The notes: generated from the sequence alone by a model not told the origin. A stretch of DNA of 58,086 nt from Calidifonticultor sp964387355 (GCA_964387355.1 CAYLWJ010000015.1:1-58086); one strand, 5' to 3'; positions 43,122 through 52,001 are shown, numbered from the stretch's first letter. Program-made: numbers and translations.

Positions 43122-44285
43122 TTAATTACATAAAGGTGACATTTTTCTAAGCTTCTCAACAATTTTTGGCAAAACATTGATAACTTTTTCCACTTCTTCT
43201 TGTGTGTTAAATTTACCTAGTGAGAATAAAATTGAGCCGTTAGCAAGTGCAGGCGGAACATTTATTGCTGATAAAACATGTGAGCTTTTTAGTGCATGAG
43301 ATGCACATGATGAGCCACTTGATGCTGCAATTCCTTCATTATTTAAAAGTAAAATTATTGATTCGCCTTCAATGTATTCAAAGCTTAAATGTAGATTTCC
43401 TGGCAACCTTTGTGAGGCGTGACCATTTAATTTTACTTTTTCGATTTTTTCTATTATTCCGTTAAATAATTTATCTCTAAGGTTAGTTACTTTTTTAACA
43501 TTGGCAGCCATTTCTTCTTTAGCAATTTTAGAAGCTACTCCAAATCCAACAATTGCAGGCACATTTTCAGTTCCAGCACGCCTTCCTCGTTCTTGAACCC
43601 CACCCAGCAGCAGTGGCTTAATTTTAACTCCTTTTTTTAAATAAAGCGCAGCTATGCCTTTGGGGCCATACATTTGTTGTGCAGAAAAACTTATGCAGTC
43701 AAAACCAAGTTCATCTACATTTAAAGGTATTATTCCAGCAGTCCCAACACAATCGCTATGAAATATTATTCCTGCTTCTTTGACTATTTTTGAAATTTCA
43801 TTAATCTTTTGAATAGTGCCAATCTCATTGTTTGCATGCATTATGCTTACAAGAACAGTTTTTTTATTTATAGCTTTTTTTACATCATTTGGATCAACAA
43901 AACCATTATTATCCACTGGTAAAATAGTGATTTCCCAGCCTTCTTTTTGCATTTCTTTAAGCGGATTTAATATAGAATAATGTTCAATTGAAGAAGTGAC
44001 TATATGATTTCCTTTTTCTTTATATGCTCTGGCAATGCCCCACAGAGCCATGTTATTGGATTCTGTTGCGCATGAAGTAAAGTAAATCTCATCTTCTTTT
44101 GCATCTATTAAGTTTGCAACATCATTTCTTGCATTTTCAATTGCTTCACTAGCTTTTTGCCCAAGATCATGCATGCTAGATGGATTTCCATAGTTTTCTT
44201 GTAAAAAATCAACCATTGACTTAAAAACTCTTTCATCAAGTTTTGTGGTTGAAGCATTATCAAAAAAAATAATATTTTTTTCCAT
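43122..44285 (-). CDS. IscS/NifS-like class V aminotransferase lacking the PLP lysine
   Basis: Cysteine desulfurases take sulfur from cysteine as a persulfide for Fe-S cluster assembly. The 387-residue protein has the whole fold: ASTTKLD at the N terminus, YGNPSS, ATESNNMAL, His102 stacking the PLP ring, HSDC with Asp178, and the mobile-loop cysteine Cys327 (SGSSCASHAL). But the motif that is normally SAHK, with the Schiff-base lysine, reads SAQQ (residues 201-204), so Gln204 replaces the lysine. The Gln three residues after Asp178 that contacts PLP in IscS is Gly181. Ordinary desulfurase activity is therefore unlikely. I recall that Archaeoglobus fulgidus IscS also lacks this lysine, so a lysine-less IscS paired with IscU has a precedent. 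Confidence 0.88.
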   Translation of the reverse strand: MEKNIIFFDNASTTKLDERVFKSMVDFLQENYGNPSSMHDLGQKASEAIENARNDVANLIDAKEDEIYFTSCATESNNMALWGIARAYKEKGNHIVTSSIEHYSILNPLKEMQKEGWEITILPVDNNGFVDPNDVKKAINKKTVLVSIMHANNEIGTIQKINEISKIVKEAGIIFHSDCVGTAGIIPLNVDELGFDCISFSAQQMYGPKGIAALYLKKGVKIKPLLLGGVQERGRRAGTENVPAIVGFGVASKIAKEEMAANVKKVTNLRDKLFNGIIEKIEKVKLNGHASQRLPGNLHLSFEYIEGESIILLLNNEGIAASSGSSCASHALKSSHVLSAINVPPALANGSILFSLGKFNTQEEVEKVINVLPKIVEKLRKMSPLCN

Positions 44286-44614
44286 TTTTAAAACCTCTTT
44301 ATTTAATATTTTTAATATTTTTCAATATTTGCAATAGGAATATTTATACTAAAATTTATGTTTTTTTATTATATTTATAATATTTATTTTTATAATATTA
44401 TAATATTTATAATAACTACTACTTATAATTACTACTTAATTACTATCATTTTATATCAAATATAAATTATAAACGCTAAAATAGCAACATAGTAATTGTT
44501 TTTTATAGAAACAACTTAAAAAAAATAATATAATAAAAAAATAATAAAAACTAAATTAAAATCTAAATTACATATTTAAATAAAATTTGAAAATATAAAA
44601 GTGAAAGGGTAAAA
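44286..44614. other. AT-rich divergent promoter region
   Basis: About 330 bp between iscS (minus) and the kinase gene (plus). It contains TATAATATTTATAATATT-like repeats around 44370-44420 and no gene that I can see. Confidence 0.5.
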
Positions 44615-45859
44615 ATGATAATTGGAATAGGAAATATTGGAAGTACATCTTTTAAAAGTAAAATAATAGACATTGACGATAATAATAATGTTAAAACTCT
44701 TGGGCAGGCAAATATTGATAAAATTAAGTCAAAGGGTGAATCAAATTTTGTCCATAGTATTGGTGACAGCCCATCTCAGACAGAAGTTATTGAGGTTTTT
44801 GGATTTGAACAAGCGATAAATCTGACATTAGACTGGTATGTAAAAAACAATGTTATTAAAAAACCACAAGACATCCAAGCAATGGGGTTTAAGTGTGTAA
44901 TGGGATTAACTAATGGAGCTAACATGTTAACAGATAAAATTTTAGATGAGATGCAGAAATTTGCATTTGTTGCTCCAGTGCATAACATACCATATATCGA
45001 GTCAATAAATATTTTTAGTAAAATATTAAATGTCCCTATGGTTGGAGTTTTTGAACCTTCTTTTCATTACTCTATTCCTGAATTTAGAAGGCCTCTTAGT
45101 TTTTGTTGGGAGTGGTATGAAGATTTAGGGATAAAAAAATACGGCTTTCATGGTTCATCTCATAGGTATCTTGCTGCAATGGCTTTTAAATTAATGGGTT
45201 CAGAGGATATAAAGTTAATAACTATACATTTAGGTGGTTCAAGTTCATTGTGCGCTATAAAAAATGGTAAGTCAATTGATACCAGCTTTAGCTTTTCTCC
45301 TAATTCTGGATTAATTCAAGGGACAAGGGTAGGAGATATTGATGGGACAGCACTTTTGTACGCCATGAAGCAAAAAAATTTATCAATTGATGAAGCTCAA
45401 TCAATTATTTCAAATGAATCAGGTTTAAAAGGTATTGCAGGAATTGGAACAGAAGATTTTAGAGAAATACTTAAAGCTGCAGAAAATGGCAATAAGCGTG
45501 CTAGAATTGCAGTTGAAATGTTTATAGACGGCGTAAGAAAATACATTGGCTCTTTTGCTGTAATAATGGGTGGAGTTGATTGCATAGTTCTAAGCGGCGG
45601 CATTGGAGAAAAAAATGCACAAATGAGAAAAAGACTACTTGAAGGCATGGAATTTATGGGAATAAAAATTGATGATTTTAGAAACTCAGAAATTGGCAGT
45701 GGACAAGGGCTGATTTCTGCTGATTATTCTTATGAATCCAGAGCTAAAGTTTTTGTAATTCCTACCAATGAGGAACTAGTTGTTGCTTACTTTACGAAAA
45801 AAGTAGTAGAGTTGGGTAGGGATTTAAAACCTGAAGAAATGGTATTTAAAATAAATTAA
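44615..45859 (+). CDS. Divergent acetate-kinase-like (ASKHA) kinase
   Basis: The 414-residue protein has the acetate/butyrate kinase fold: N-terminal phosphate loop with Asn7, Ser10, Ser12 and Lys14 as in AckA, APVHNIP (His123), GFHGSSHRY (His179), GTRVGDID (Arg238), and TNEELVVAY near the end. Three active-site positions differ from the M. thermophila enzyme when aligned by eye: Lys93 for Arg91, Glu147 for Asp148, and Gly208 for Asn211; the surrounding HRVVHGG block is FKCVMGL. So the acyl substrate may differ from acetate. No phosphotransacetylase gene is nearby. A TTG/ATG start choice is not an issue: ATG 44615 follows AAAGGG. It converges on gltX. Confidence 0.8.
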   Translation: MIIGIGNIGSTSFKSKIIDIDDNNNVKTLGQANIDKIKSKGESNFVHSIGDSPSQTEVIEVFGFEQAINLTLDWYVKNNVIKKPQDIQAMGFKCVMGLTNGANMLTDKILDEMQKFAFVAPVHNIPYIESINIFSKILNVPMVGVFEPSFHYSIPEFRRPLSFCWEWYEDLGIKKYGFHGSSHRYLAAMAFKLMGSEDIKLITIHLGGSSSLCAIKNGKSIDTSFSFSPNSGLIQGTRVGDIDGTALLYAMKQKNLSIDEAQSIISNESGLKGIAGIGTEDFREILKAAENGNKRARIAVEMFIDGVRKYIGSFAVIMGGVDCIVLSGGIGEKNAQMRKRLLEGMEFMGIKIDDFRNSEIGSGQGLISADYSYESRAKVFVIPTNEELVVAYFTKKVVELGRDLKPEEMVFKIN

Positions 45860-45888
45860 AAATTTATCGTTTATTTAATATCGTTTAT

Positions 45889-47604
45889 TTAAAAATTTTT
45901 TATAAGATTATTAAGAAAGTCACTGTATTTTTTAAGTCTTTCAATAGACTTTTCTTTTCCGAGAATACTTAGTGTCTCAAATAACGGGGGGCTTATTTTT
46001 GAGCCCCAAACTGCTATTCTTATTACTTCTGCAACTACTCTAAAATTAACTTCTAACTTTTCTGCTAATTTTTTTAAGGTTATTTCAATTTTTTCAGGTA
46101 AAAATTCATCTAAAGATTTTAATAGTAAAGCTGCTTCATAAAGAATTTTAATATTTACTTCTTTTATCTTATCTTGTTTCAGTCCTTCTTTTGTAATTTT
46201 TTCATTTTTAGGTTTAATTTCAGAATCGTTATCTTTATAAGAATTATTGGGTTGGCTGACCTGAATTTTCTGGTAAATTATATCTTTATCATATGTTATT
46301 TCAGTAAAAAAAGGCAGTATAAATTTAGAAGCTTCATTTATAGTTTTAATTCTTGGTTTAATTAGCGGAATTAGTCTAGGCAAGTTTTTACTAAAACTTT
46401 CTTTATCCTCAACAAGGTCTATAAATTTATCATATACAAGTTTTTCAAGACTGCTAGATTTTAAAATTCTGATATAATATCCGTTAAACCAAAGCAGTTT
46501 ATTATAATCAAATCTTGCTGGTTTTTTATTAATTTTTTCAAGACTAAATTTTTTTATTAAATCTTGAGTGGAAAAAATAGTTGTTTTCTCATCATAAGAC
46601 CAACCCAAAAGTGCCATATAATTTTTAATTGCCTCTGGCAAAAATCCTTCTTCTTTGTAAGTTTCTACTGCAATTGAACCATGTCTTTTGCTTAGTTTTT
46701 GTCCGTCTTGACCTAAAATCATAGGCAAGTGAACAAAAACAGGCAGGCTCTTACCGAGCGCCTCATAAATTAATATCTGTTTTGGTGTATTGGAAAGATG
46801 GTCTTCACCTCTTATAACGTGTGTAATTTCCATTAGAATATCATCTAATGCGGCCGAAAAATTGTATGTTGGAAGTCCATTAGACCTTATTATAATAAAG
46901 TCGTCTAAAACATTGCTGTTTATTTCAATTTTCCCATAAACAACATCTTCAAATATTATTTTTTTATCCTGTGGAATTAAAAATCTTATTGCGTAAGGTA
47001 TGTTGTTATTAATATTTTGCTCAATTTGCATTTGGGATAATTTTAAGCATTCCCTATCATACTTATCTTCACGTTTATCTTCACATTTATCTTCAAGCTT
47101 ATACTCATGTTTATTTTCCCGGTTATTTCCCAGGCTATTTACACGGTTATTTATACTTTTATAAAAACTTGCATCTTCGCATTTATCTTTATGATTGTCT
47201 TCAGAGCTGTGTGTTTTATCTCTCAGTTTTTGCGGAGAACAAAAACAATAATAAGCCTTTTTTTGTTTTACTAAATTTTCAGCATACTGTTTATAAATTT
47301 CTTTTCTTTGTGATTGCCTGTATGGACCATAATTTCCGCCAATGTCAGGTCCCTCATCCCAAGTTATGCCAAGCCACTTTAATGAACTTATAATTAATTC
47401 TATTGATTCTTCAATATGCCTTGAAATATCTGTATCTTCTATCCTTAAAATAAATTTGCCTTTAGATTTTTTTGCATAAAGCCAATTAAAAAAAGCTGTT
47501 CTTGCGCTGCCAATGTGAAGATATCCTGTGGGGCTTGGGGCAAATCTAACTCTTACTGCTTCAGGCGCAGTAATTTTTTTAATTTTGTCTAAGCTTTTTG
47601 ACAT
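45889..47604 (-). CDS. gltX: Glutamyl-tRNA synthetase
   Basis: GltX charges tRNA with glutamate. The 571-residue protein has class I motifs HIGS (30-33) and KLSKR near residue 317, and a zinc-type region with Cys120, Cys122 and Cys186 (YDREC). It is about 90 residues longer than a typical bacterial enzyme because of two low-complexity insertions: residues about 130-180, including eight 4-residue units from a 12-bp tandem repeat, and a Lys/Asn/Asp-rich loop at about 443-473. Both lie in loops and the catalytic core is intact, so the enzyme is probably functional. The N terminus starts at ATG 47604. Confidence 0.96.
   Translation of the reverse strand: MSKSLDKIKKITAPEAVRVRFAPSPTGYLHIGSARTAFFNWLYAKKSKGKFILRIEDTDISRHIEESIELIISSLKWLGITWDEGPDIGGNYGPYRQSQRKEIYKQYAENLVKQKKAYYCFCSPQKLRDKTHSSEDNHKDKCEDASFYKSINNRVNSLGNNRENKHEYKLEDKCEDKREDKYDRECLKLSQMQIEQNINNNIPYAIRFLIPQDKKIIFEDVVYGKIEINSNVLDDFIIIRSNGLPTYNFSAALDDILMEITHVIRGEDHLSNTPKQILIYEALGKSLPVFVHLPMILGQDGQKLSKRHGSIAVETYKEEGFLPEAIKNYMALLGWSYDEKTTIFSTQDLIKKFSLEKINKKPARFDYNKLLWFNGYYIRILKSSSLEKLVYDKFIDLVEDKESFSKNLPRLIPLIKPRIKTINEASKFILPFFTEITYDKDIIYQKIQVSQPNNSYKDNDSEIKPKNEKITKEGLKQDKIKEVNIKILYEAALLLKSLDEFLPEKIEITLKKLAEKLEVNFRVVAEVIRIAVWGSKISPPLFETLSILGKEKSIERLKKYSDFLNNLIKNF
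47063..47158 (-). repeat. 12-bp in-frame minisatellite in gltX, eight units
   Basis: Eight 12-bp units run from 47063 to 47158. On the coding strand they encode KSIN, NRVN, SLGN, NREN, KHEY, KLED, KCED and KRED (residues 149-180). The best-conserved units, nearest the 3' side of the gene, differ by only one or two bases; the others have diverged. Confidence 0.9.
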
Positions 47605-47796
47605 TTTATTTTTAGGAGTTTTAATTTTAATTAATTCTTTCTAATAAAATTTTATTCTAACCTAAAAAATTAAAAAACATTTTAAAAACGTTTTATAAAT
47701 ATAAATTGATTTTAAATTAAATAAAAATTAAAATTTAAACATTATTAATTTTATATTATAAAAGTCATTTAAAAAAGGAGATTTGTATAATAAATT

Positions 47797-48495
47797 ATGA
47801 TTTCTCAAAAAGAAATATTGATTAAAGTAATTGAAAATATTAGCAGGAATTTAATATCAGCTGAAAATGAGTTAACAGAACTTGATTCAATGGGGGATGC
47901 AGACTGCGGCTCTGGTGTTAGAAGAGGCTTTGAAGCAGTTTTAAACATTTTAAAAGAATTGTCAAGCCTTGAACTTGGTGAGATATTAAAAAGAGTTGGA
48001 TTTACATTAGCATATACAATAGGTGGAACTTCTGGCGCTATGCTTGGTACAGGTTTTATAGAAACTGGAAAAGGTATTGCTGATAATAAAGAGCCAACTG
48101 TGCTGGACTGGATAAATGCAGTTGATGGTGCCCTTTTAGTCATTAAAAGAAGAGGCGGCAACACTAAGATTGGTGATAAGACTTTAGTTGATTCACTTGA
48201 ACCAGCAGTAGCTGCAATGAAAAGTGTTTATGAAAAAATTTATGAAATTCAGCCGCAAACAACTATTGATAATACTATTGGTAATAATTCTGTAGCAAGT
48301 CCTATGCAAATTTTGCCTATAATTGATGCTGCCTACAGGGCTGCTAAATTAGGTTCTGATAGAACCATTGACATGATTGCAAAGAAAGGAAGGGCTTCAT
48401 ACGTTGGTGAAAGAAGTAAAGGCAATAGAGATCCAGGTTCGCTTATTATTGTTATAATGTTTGAATCAGCATTAAATATCTTAAAATCAATTTAG
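47797..48495 (+). CDS. dhaL: Dihydroxyacetone kinase subunit DhaL
   Basis: DhaL binds ADP/ATP and Mg2+ and phosphorylates the dihydroxyacetone held by DhaK. The 232-residue helical-barrel protein has the metal-binding cluster LDSMGDADCGSG (Asp at three positions) near residue 28, GGTSGAMLGTGF near 70 and the family tail YVGERSKGNRDPGS. In PTS-type systems the phosphate comes from DhaM, which I do not see here. dhaL comes first, 25 bp before dhaK, in the reverse of the E. coli order. GGAG is 16 bases from the ATG at 47797, which is distant. Confidence 0.93.
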   Translation: MISQKEILIKVIENISRNLISAENELTELDSMGDADCGSGVRRGFEAVLNILKELSSLELGEILKRVGFTLAYTIGGTSGAMLGTGFIETGKGIADNKEPTVLDWINAVDGALLVIKRRGGNTKIGDKTLVDSLEPAVAAMKSVYEKIYEIQPQTTIDNTIGNNSVASPMQILPIIDAAYRAAKLGSDRTIDMIAKKGRASYVGERSKGNRDPGSLIIVIMFESALNILKSI

Positions 48496-48520
48496 TAATA
48501 TTTAGTAAGAGGAATTTTTA

Positions 48521-49519
48521 ATGAAAAAAATAATAAATAAACCCGAAGATGTTGTTTATGAAATGTTAAAAGGACTGCTTAGTTCTAATCCTGATAAGTT
48601 AGCTGGTATTCTTGAAAAAAGAATTATTTATAGAAAAGACCCTTACTTAAATAAGGTAGCAATTATTTCAGGTTCTGGCAGTGGTCATGAACCTGATCAA
48701 GCATTTTATGTTGGTAAAGGAATGCTTGATGCGGCTTGTGCTGGTCCTGTTTTTGCTGCGCCAACACTTGATGCAATTGTTGATGCAGCAAAGATTATTG
48801 ATAGGGGAAGAGGAGTGCTTTTTTTAGTTAAAAACTACACAGGTGATAGGGCTAACTTTGAAATGGCTTCAGAAATGCTTGAGTTTGAAGGCGGCCCAAA
48901 TGTAGAAACAGTAATTATAAATGATGATGTTGCAGTAAAAGACAGCACTTTTACAGCAGGCAGAAGAGGTGTTGCAGGCGCAATTTTTGTCTATAAAATA
49001 GTTGGAGCAAAATCAGAAGAAGAAGGGGTAAATCTTCAAAGTTTAAAAAAACTTGCTATGCAGGTTAATGAGAATGTTCGTTCAATGGGGTTTGCTTTAA
49101 AATCTTGTACAACACCTGCAAAAGGTTCACCTACGTTTGAGCTTGGGTCAGATGAGATTGAACTTGGTGTTGGATTGCATGGTGAACCTGGAAGACAAAG
49201 GTTAAAATACATGCCTGCAAATGAAATTATTAAAATTATTACTGAATCTGTTATTGAAGATTTGCCTTTTAGACCTTTTGATGAGGTTGCTGTTATGGTT
49301 AATGGTCTTGGGGGCACGCCAATAGGTGAGCTTTATATAGCAGCAGGAATTGTTCTTGATATTTTAAAGGGAAAAAATATTAAAGTTTTTAGAACTTACG
49401 TTAATAATTTTTGCACTTCTCTTGATATGGAAGGATGCTCAGTAAGTCTTTTAAGGTTAAATGAGGAGTTTAAAAGACTTCTATGTGCTCCTGTAGATAT
49501 ACCTATAAGATATTTTTAA
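48521..49519 (+). CDS. dhaK: Dihydroxyacetone kinase subunit DhaK
   Basis: DhaK binds dihydroxyacetone covalently through a histidine. In this 332-residue protein that residue is His220 in GLHGEPG; SGSGSGHEPDQAFYVGKGML near 50 and PVFAAPT near 83 are the other family blocks. With DhaL it would make DHAP, feeding glycolysis or, via the GpsA-like enzyme elsewhere in the window, glycerol phosphate. Its stop codon lies within the first unit of a 16-bp tandem repeat whose third unit holds the next gene's start. Confidence 0.95.
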   Translation: MKKIINKPEDVVYEMLKGLLSSNPDKLAGILEKRIIYRKDPYLNKVAIISGSGSGHEPDQAFYVGKGMLDAACAGPVFAAPTLDAIVDAAKIIDRGRGVLFLVKNYTGDRANFEMASEMLEFEGGPNVETVIINDDVAVKDSTFTAGRRGVAGAIFVYKIVGAKSEEEGVNLQSLKKLAMQVNENVRSMGFALKSCTTPAKGSPTFELGSDEIELGVGLHGEPGRQRLKYMPANEIIKIITESVIEDLPFRPFDEVAVMVNGLGGTPIGELYIAAGIVLDILKGKNIKVFRTYVNNFCTSLDMEGCSVSLLRLNEEFKRLLCAPVDIPIRYF

Positions 49520-49563
49520 TTAAACTGACGATTAATTAAACTAATGATTAATTAAACTGATGA
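49516..49563. repeat. 16-bp tandem repeat joining dhaK stop to the next start
   Basis: Three 16-bp units of TTAATTAAACTGATGA type at 49516-49531, 49532-49547 and 49548-49563. Unit 1 includes the dhaK stop (49517-49519) and unit 3 the next start codon (49560-49562). Confidence 0.9.
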
Positions 49564-50153
49564 TAACAGGTTCAAAACAAAGAAATTTATCAAAGCACAC
49601 TCCAAAACATGCTGTAAAAGTGGTTTATTCTAATAGATATTGGGCAATTTTATTTAAGTGTTTAGGGTTTTTTTTACTTGGTTTGGTACTGGGGCTGTTA
49701 TTTTTTATTTTTTTTAAAGATTTAACAGTTTCACTAATCGATAGGTATAAATTCTTACAAGGTTTTTTTGGTATGAAACAGTACGAGCAAGGCGTTAGTT
49801 ATCATACAGTTTTAACTTCGATATTGTTTGGAAATATTGTATCAACATTAGCATATTTTATTTTGGGATATTTTAGGACATTAATACCACTTTCGGTAAT
49901 CTCTGGTTTTTTAATGGTTCTTCTTCTTTTTGCAGGTGCTGTAAAAAGACAAGCTCCAATTCCTCTAGAAGTTTTAATCTTGTTTTCTATAGAGTCTTTT
50001 TACAGGTGTGTTGCTCTAACAAGCGGAGAGCATCTTTATAAAAATAGGCTTGTAAAGAAACATCCTTTTATAATTTCAATTATTTTTATTTTGCTTTTTA
50101 TTGTTGGTGCGGCTTTTTATGAAGTTTTTCAAATATTTGGTTATATTTTTTAA
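49560..50153 (+). CDS. Multi-pass membrane protein, possibly SpoIIM/DUF95-like
   Basis: The 197-residue protein has a basic N terminus (1-25) and about five membrane segments (about 29-52, 75-100, 105-128, 135-150 and 172-195). The stretch from HTVLTSILFGNIVST to ALTSGEHLYKN is like the SpoIIM/DUF95 family, which includes stage II sporulation proteins and small transporters, but the match is by memory and is weak. It starts within a tandem repeat, without a good ribosome site, directly downstream of dhaK. The last 56 bases overlap the converging TPR gene. Confidence 0.55.
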   Translation: MITGSKQRNLSKHTPKHAVKVVYSNRYWAILFKCLGFFLLGLVLGLLFFIFFKDLTVSLIDRYKFLQGFFGMKQYEQGVSYHTVLTSILFGNIVSTLAYFILGYFRTLIPLSVISGFLMVLLLFAGAVKRQAPIPLEVLILFSIESFYRCVALTSGEHLYKNRLVKKHPFIISIIFILLFIVGAAFYEVFQIFGYIF

Positions 50154-50493
50154 TAGCCTGACTGTATGTAGAATTATTTGGTTTCATTGCAAATGCAATT
50201 TTTAAGTGTCCAAGCGCTTTTGAAATTTTACCTTCTTTAATCAAGCAAAGCCCTAATCCGTAATGAGCAAAATCATTAGAAAGGTCAATTTCTAAAGCTT
50301 TTTCAAAATTTTTTCTTGCACTGCTATAAAAGCCACAATTGTAATATGATAAGGCTAAAGCCTCTCTTATTGAACCTTTATTAGGCTCAAGATTTGCTGC
50401 TTTTTCAAATAACATAATAGCTTTTAAGAATTCATTCTGAGATGAAAGTTTTTTTCCTTCTAGAAAAAATTCATATGCATTTTTACTTTTCAT
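50098..50493 (-). CDS. Tetratricopeptide-repeat protein
   Basis: The 131-residue protein is three to four TPR units in tandem: AYEFFLEGKKLSSQNEFLKA, then SIREALALSYYNCGFYSSARKNFEKALEID, and DFAHYGLGLCLIKEGKISKALGHLKIAF. Such proteins act as protein-binding scaffolds. There is no signal peptide. It is a single gene converging on the membrane-protein gene and overlapping its 3' end by 56 bp; the last residues of the TPR protein (after about 113) are therefore encoded opposite membrane-segment codons. Confidence 0.75.
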   Translation of the reverse strand: MKSKNAYEFFLEGKKLSSQNEFLKAIMLFEKAANLEPNKGSIREALALSYYNCGFYSSARKNFEKALEIDLSNDFAHYGLGLCLIKEGKISKALGHLKIAFAMKPNNSTYSQAIKKYNQIFEKLHKKPHQQ

Positions 50494-50774
50494 AATCTGT
50501 ATAATAATATAAAATGCCTAAGAAATAAAATAAAACATTTTTATAAATATTATTAAAATGTAATATCATTAACATGGACTATTTAAAAGAAGTGTTTATA
50601 GATACTTTTAAATAGGGGCTAACTTATAAAAATAACTCTACAAATTTAAAAGATTTGTTTGCACATATTAATAAAGGTAAAATTTTAATTTAATAACAAG
50701 CTATTTAAATAAAGAAATTTAAAAATAAGGTAATTTAAAAAAAATTTAACTTCTAGAAAGGAAACTAAAAGATT

Positions 50775-51977
50775 ATGTCTGTAATGTCTAATTTTATTTC
50801 ACAAACTACAGCAAAAATTTTAAATCTTGATTTTAAATCTTCAAAAAATGCTCCTAATATTGCTGATATTGCTGATGAAGTTCAAAAAAAACTTGACAGC
50901 TTAACAAAACCTCAGGGCAGTCTTGGAAGGCTTGAAGAGCTTTCAAAGCATTTAGCAGTTATAACCGGCAGGCTAAATCCTAGTTTTGATAAAAAATTAA
51001 TTATTGTACTGGCTGCTGACCACGGAGTTACAGAAGAGAATGTTAGTGCTTACCCAAAAGAAGTTACTGCCCAAATGGTTTATAACTTTTTAAATGGCGG
51101 GGCGGCAATAAATGTATTAGCAAACCATGTTGGCGCAGATGTCTGTGTTGTTGATGTTGGGGTAGCTTCTGAGTTAAATATTAAAAACTACAGTTTTAAT
51201 AAGGCATTTAATTATAGTAATATAGTTAATAAAGATATTAAAAATGAAAATTCTGATTATTTAATTTTTGAAGGTAAAGGGTCAAAAAAATTCTTTTTTA
51301 GTAAAAAGGTGGATTTTGGCACAAAAAACATGTCAAAAGGACCGGCAATGACAAAAAGTCAAGCTCAAGCAGCAATAGAGACTGGAATTTTAGTTGCTGA
51401 AAAAATGATAAGAAATGGTTATCAAATTATAGGAACAGGTGATATGGGAATTGGCAACACTACAGCAAGTAGTGCTATTACTGCTTGCATATGCAGTAAA
51501 GAACCAGAGCTTGTTACTGGTTACGGAACTGGCATTGATAATAAAGGTTTTTTACATAAAGTTGATATTATTAAAAAAGCATTAAAAATAAATAAACCCG
51601 ACAATAAGGATGCTTTAGATGTTTTATCAAAAATTGGTGGATTTGAAATAGGTGCAATAGCTGGGGTAATACTAGGATGTGCTGCAAATAGAGTTCCTGT
51701 TGTAATCGATGGTTTTATATCAGGAGCAAGTGCTCTAATAGCATATTTACTTGAACCAAAATGCAGAAATTTTATGGTTGCATCTCATAATTCAAAAGAA
51801 AAAGGCCATAAAATAATTTTAGAATATTTAAATTTAAATCCTTTGCTTGACTTTGAAATGAGGTTAGGTGAAGGAACAGGTGCTGCTCTTGCAATTGGCA
51901 TATGTGAAGCTGCTGTTAAAATCTTAAATGAAATGGCTACTTTTTCACAGGCAGGCGTTTCTCAAAAAAATATTTAA
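50775..51977 (+). CDS. cobT: Nicotinate-nucleotide:dimethylbenzimidazole phosphoribosyltransferase
   Basis: CobT makes alpha-ribazole phosphate, activating the lower ligand of cobalamin. The 400-residue protein has TKPQGSLGRLEELSKHLAVI, ADHGVTEENVSAYPKEVT, GDMGIGNTTASSAI and GEGTGAALAI, with catalytic Glu366. It is about 50 residues longer than usual, mainly through an Asn/Lys/Ser-rich insertion at about 137-178. cobO follows 24 bp downstream, so the pair is an operon for corrinoid salvage. The other nucleotide-loop genes (cobU, cobS, cobC) are not in the window. Confidence 0.95.
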   Translation: MSVMSNFISQTTAKILNLDFKSSKNAPNIADIADEVQKKLDSLTKPQGSLGRLEELSKHLAVITGRLNPSFDKKLIIVLAADHGVTEENVSAYPKEVTAQMVYNFLNGGAAINVLANHVGADVCVVDVGVASELNIKNYSFNKAFNYSNIVNKDIKNENSDYLIFEGKGSKKFFFSKKVDFGTKNMSKGPAMTKSQAQAAIETGILVAEKMIRNGYQIIGTGDMGIGNTTASSAITACICSKEPELVTGYGTGIDNKGFLHKVDIIKKALKINKPDNKDALDVLSKIGGFEIGAIAGVILGCAANRVPVVIDGFISGASALIAYLLEPKCRNFMVASHNSKEKGHKIILEYLNLNPLLDFEMRLGEGTGAALAIGICEAAVKILNEMATFSQAGVSQKNI

Positions 51978-52001
51978 ATTAAAATTAAATGAGGCTGTAA
52001 A

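Noticed and set aside
47063..47158. CRISPR array or protein-binding array in gltX
   Set aside because: The units are only 12 bp without spacers and lie in frame inside a coding region.
50575..50691. Short frame MDYLKEVFIDTFK followed by TAG and a further 25 codons
   Set aside because: Could be a gene relic, but it is too short and has no family signature; kept out of the feature list.
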